Below, one piece after another: positions 61,213 through 64,000 of a stretch of DNA of 64,000 nucleotides. Under the pieces are notes generated by a model. That model did not search any database. It saw nothing but the letters and a program-made list of their open reading frames with translations, and was not told the origin of the DNA. Position 1 is the stretch's first letter. Each line of letters opens with the position of its first letter. The translations under genes and the position numbers were made by a program. This stretch comes from JAXMAR01 sp046350295. GTDB taxonomy: Bacteria > Planctomycetota > Planctomycetia > Gemmatales > Gemmataceae. The DNA is taken from assembly GCA_046350295.1 (NCBI GenBank), contig JAXMAR010000033.1, positions 29,826-93,825 on the forward strand. The letters are read 5' to 3'.

Positions 61213-63672
61213 ATGACCCTCGTGACCATGCCATCCATCCCGCTCCGCGGCGTGCGCGTTCACAATCTGCGCTCGGTCGACGTCGACGTGCCGCTCGGCA
61301 AACTCACCGTCGTCACGGGCGTCAGCGGCGCCGGCAAGAGCAGTCTCGTCTTCGACACGTTGCACGCGGAAGCGCAGCGCCGCTATCTGCAAAGCTTTTC
61401 CACGACCGTGCGCCAGTACCTGGAGCGCCTGGAGCGACCGGCAGCCGATGCGATCGGCGATCTGCCACCCGCCGTCGCGATCGGCCAGGCGATGCCGAAG
61501 CCGGGGCCGCGCAGCGTCGTCGGCGGCTGGAGCGAGTTGGGCGACACGCTGGGCCGGCTCTGGTCACGTGCCGGCGTGCTGCACTGCTTGCGCTGCGGTC
61601 AGCCGGCGCGCGCGCAGGGACCGCAAGACGTCGAGCGCGTGATCGACTCGCTGCCGCACGGCGTCCGCCTGTCCCTTGGCTTCGCGTCGGTCCCCGAGAG
61701 TGACGCCGCCGTCTGGGGAGCGTCATTGCGTGAGGAGGGGTTCGTCCGGGTCTGGATCGCCGGCGCCATTCATCGTCTCGATGAGCCGTTGCCCCCATCC
61801 GACCGTGCCATTGTTCTCGTCGACCGCTTCGAGGTCGGCAAACAGGCGCCGGCACGGCTGCGCGAATCGATCGAGCTCGCTTTCCAACGCGGCAAGGGGA
61901 CGCTCGAACTCTTGAGCGACGACCGAGCCTGGACCTTCGACTGCCGGCTGCGCTGCTCGCGCTGCGACATCGTCTATGCTCCGCTCGAACCCGCCCTGTT
62001 CGATCTACAGCGGCCGCGCGGCCTCTGTCCCACCTGTGCTGGGGACCGGACCATGGGAGACGCCGCCTGCCCCGACTGCTCCGGCACGGGCCGCAACCCC
62101 GAGGCGCTGGCCGTGCGCCTGGGAGACCTGTCGTGGCTCGAGTGCGTGACCCTGCCCTTCGGCAGCCTGCGTGCTCGCCTCGCCGGCATGGCGGAGGCGG
62201 CCCACTGGAGGACCGGCTGTTGCTGCAAGACGCGGCTGGAGCGCTCGGCACGCTCGAGCGCTCCGCCTCCCTTACCTGACGCTCGACCGCCCGGCCGCGA
62301 CCTATCGATCGGCGAAACCAAGCGCATCCAGCTGGCCGCCGCGCTTGCCGCGCGTCTGGTTCAGGCGCTGTATCTGATCGACGAGCCGACGACGGGGCTG
62401 CATCCGCGCGATACGGAGGCGCTGCTGACCGAGCTGCGCCGGCTGCGCGACGCGGGCAACACAGTGGTCGTCATCGAGCACGACCGGGACGTCCTCCACG
62501 GCGCCGATCACATCATCGATCTCGGGCCGGGCGCGGGGCAGGATGGCGGGCGCGTCGTGTATCAAGGGACGCCGGCCGGGATGGAGGAGTCGGAACAGGC
62601 TGCGGAATCGCTGACGTTGGCGCATCTCAAAAACGAGCCCGAAATTCGCGACGCAAGGACGCCGCGGCGCCCGGAGGGCGTGATTCGCCTGCGCGGCGCG
62701 CGCACGCACAACCTGCAGGACTTGACCGTGGATTTTCCGCTCGGCGTCCTGTGCGTCGTCACCGGAGTCAGCGGCGCCGGCAAGAACTCGCTGGTTGCGC
62801 ACACGCTCTACCCGGCCCTCGCCAGGGTAAAGAAGAAGAAACCGCCGCCGAATCCGGCGACGCGTTACGACGATCTCGCCGGCGCCACGCGCGTCGAGGA
62901 CGTTGTCCTTTTCGACCAGACGCCGCTGCAGCGCTCGGCGCGCTCCAACCCCGCGACCTACCTCAAGATCTTCGACGACATCCGCGACCTCTACGCCGAG
63001 ACGACCGACGCCAGGATCCGCAACCTCGGCCCCGGCGCCTTCAGCTTCAACCAGCCGGGCGGCCGGTGCGAAGCCTGCGCCGGGCAGGGGGTGCAGACCG
63101 TCGACATGCATTTCCTCGCGGATGTCGCGGTCGTCTGTCCGGAATGCCGCGGCCGGCGCTTCATGCCGGACCTGCTCAAGATCAAGGTGCGCAACCTGGA
63201 TATCGCCGAGGCGCTCGACCTGACGGTGCGCGAGGCGTTCCGCTTCTTCCGCGCCCAGCCGGCCATCGAGAAGCGCTTGAAGCTGCTGCTCGACGTCGGC
63301 CTCGATTACCTGCGCCTCGGCCAACCCACCCAGACCCTCTCCGGCGGCGAATGTCAGCGTCTCAAGCTGGCCGGACAACTGGCGGCGACGCGCAAATCAC
63401 GCTGCCTTTTTCTCTTGCTGGAGCCCACCGCCGGGCTGCATCCTGCCGATGTCACCCGCCTGCTCGATTGTTTCGACGGCCTCGTGCAGGCAGGCCACTC
63501 GCTCATCGTCGTCGAGCACGACCTCGATGTGATTCGGAGCGCGGATCACATCATCGATCTGGGCCCGGAGGCGGGGGCGGCGGGGGGCAGGATCGTGGTC
63601 GCCGGCACGCCCGAGCAAGTGGCCCTGACGGCCGCGTCGTGGACGGGGCGGCGCCTGCGAAATGACGAATAA
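61213..63672 (+). CDS. UvrA paralogue with degenerate second nucleotide-binding site
   Basis: About 820 residues from ATG 61213 (61228 possible). Clear UvrA plan: Walker A GVSGAGKSSLVFDTLHAEAQ, zinc modules (CLRCG; CSRCDIVY; LCPTCAGDRTMG then CPDCSGTG), signature LSIGETKRIQ, LYLIDEPTTGLHPRD; second half GVSGAGKNSLVAHTLYPAL, CEACAGQGVQTVDMHFL, CPECRGRRF, LSGGECQRLKLAGQL, LFLLLEPTAGLHPAD. UvrA scans DNA for lesions; this shorter relative may act in drug resistance or atypical repair. In the second half Walker A has GKN, not GKS, and Walker B reads LLLEP where DEP is expected. At 62200-62300 three frames are needed to read a normal sequence (DRLLLQDAAGALGTLER, then LPYLTLDRPAAT), so compensating indels are likely. 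Confidence 0.8.
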   Translation: MTLVTMPSIPLRGVRVHNLRSVDVDVPLGKLTVVTGVSGAGKSSLVFDTLHAEAQRRYLQSFSTTVRQYLERLERPAADAIGDLPPAVAIGQAMPKPGPRSVVGGWSELGDTLGRLWSRAGVLHCLRCGQPARAQGPQDVERVIDSLPHGVRLSLGFASVPESDAAVWGASLREEGFVRVWIAGAIHRLDEPLPPSDRAIVLVDRFEVGKQAPARLRESIELAFQRGKGTLELLSDDRAWTFDCRLRCSRCDIVYAPLEPALFDLQRPRGLCPTCAGDRTMGDAACPDCSGTGRNPEALAVRLGDLSWLECVTLPFGSLRARLAGMAEAAHWRTGCCCKTRLERSARSSAPPPLPDARPPGRDLSIGETKRIQLAAALAARLVQALYLIDEPTTGLHPRDTEALLTELRRLRDAGNTVVVIEHDRDVLHGADHIIDLGPGAGQDGGRVVYQGTPAGMEESEQAAESLTLAHLKNEPEIRDARTPRRPEGVIRLRGARTHNLQDLTVDFPLGVLCVVTGVSGAGKNSLVAHTLYPALARVKKKKPPPNPATRYDDLAGATRVEDVVLFDQTPLQRSARSNPATYLKIFDDIRDLYAETTDARIRNLGPGAFSFNQPGGRCEACAGQGVQTVDMHFLADVAVVCPECRGRRFMPDLLKIKVRNLDIAEALDLTVREAFRFFRAQPAIEKRLKLLLDVGLDYLRLGQPTQTLSGGECQRLKLAGQLAATRKSRCLFLLLEPTAGLHPADVTRLLDCFDGLVQAGHSLIVVEHDLDVIRSADHIIDLGPEAGAAGGRIVVAGTPEQVALTAASWTGRRLRNDE

Positions 63673-63790
63673 CTCAGCTTCCGCGCTTTTCCTCCCGCCG
63701 CAAAACGTGAGCTATAGTTGCAATGGCTCGCCCCAGACGGCTCGGGCTCTCCAGGCGGGCGCCGGCCCATCTTCCTTCGCGGTGCGCGTC

Positions 63791-64000
63791 ATGAACAAAC
63801 GGGACCTCGATCATGCCAGAGCGCCCGCGCTGGTCCCCTTGTTCGGCGGCCACGACAAGAAGCCGCGGACCCTGGAGCGCGACGTCATGTCCGTCGGCCG
63901 GGCGCGCGGCTGCGATGTCATCCTCGAAGCGCCGGACGTGTCGACGCTGCACTGCCTCGTCTATCGCACGCCTGAAGGCTTTCGTATCCGCGATTGCGGC
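63791..64000 (+). CDS. FHA-domain protein (cut by window end)
   Basis: First 70 residues from ATG 63791. LERDVMSVGRARGCDVILEA, then VSTLHCLVYRTPEGFRIRDCG: the GR...C.V......S..HC pattern of forkhead-associated domains, which bind phosphothreonine. Any further domain lies outside the window. It could be a target or partner of Ser/Thr kinases. Confidence 0.75.
   Translation, partial: MNKRDLDHARAPALVPLFGGHDKKPRTLERDVMSVGRARGCDVILEAPDVSTLHCLVYRTPEGFRIRDCG

Overview
High-GC bacterial DNA that reads as a planctomycete, most likely Gemmataceae. I base this on gene content, not on rRNA: a DUF1549/DUF1553 protein with a cytochrome-c/WD40 partner, HEAT + beta-propeller proteins, a LEPR-XLL-like secreted protein, LRR proteins whose N-termini follow a family-typical pattern, a planctomycete-type ECF sigma factor paired with a membrane Ser/Thr kinase, tandem DUF2330 proteins, and dispersed palindromic repeats. 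I saw no rRNA, tRNA, CRISPR array or intact transposase.

Layout. 1-5.4 kb: a glycoside hydrolase family 2-like protein (cut by the window edge), an LRR protein and an Imm10-like immunity gene. 5.6-11.3 kb: moeA, lnt, and an ECF sigma factor-membrane kinase operon. 11.6-15.6 kb: a decayed zone with two truncated genes, a small secreted protein, a SUKH-like gene, a frameshifted HEAT+propeller gene and remnants. 15.6-25 kb: a sulfotransferase, four tandem DUF2330 genes separated by palindromes, and asparagine synthase. 25-33 kb: a desaturase, a frameshifted helicase, a transglutaminase-like protein and a conserved hypothetical. 33-43 kb: a HEAT protein, a LEPR-XLL/WD40 pair, DUF4058, an MFS transporter and a large TPR protein. 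43-50 kb: a terminase-like gene, a small secreted protein, and a PSCyt/WD40 - Rpn-like - DUF1549/1553 cluster. 50-54.3 kb: upp, thiO and a dynamin-like GTPase, all with several frameshifts. 54.3-59 kb: DUF1569, two tandem secreted CxxC proteins and a fifth DUF2330 gene. 59-64 kb: a nucleotidyltransferase pair, a small secreted protein, a methyltransferase, a UvrA paralogue and the start of an FHA protein.

The most notable observation is at 56186-57367. This gene has an in-frame TGA exactly where its tandem paralogue has the first Cys of a CxxC motif. About 29 nt downstream there is a stable hairpin with a GGUC apical loop, as expected for a bacterial SECIS element, and the Cys paralogue lacks that hairpin. 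It is a candidate secreted selenoprotein. A nonsense mutation or a base-call error is the main alternative. That alternative is serious, because many genes in the window contain one-base frameshifts between otherwise well-conserved stretches, which points to residual indel errors in the assembly, worst at 49.3-54.3 kb.
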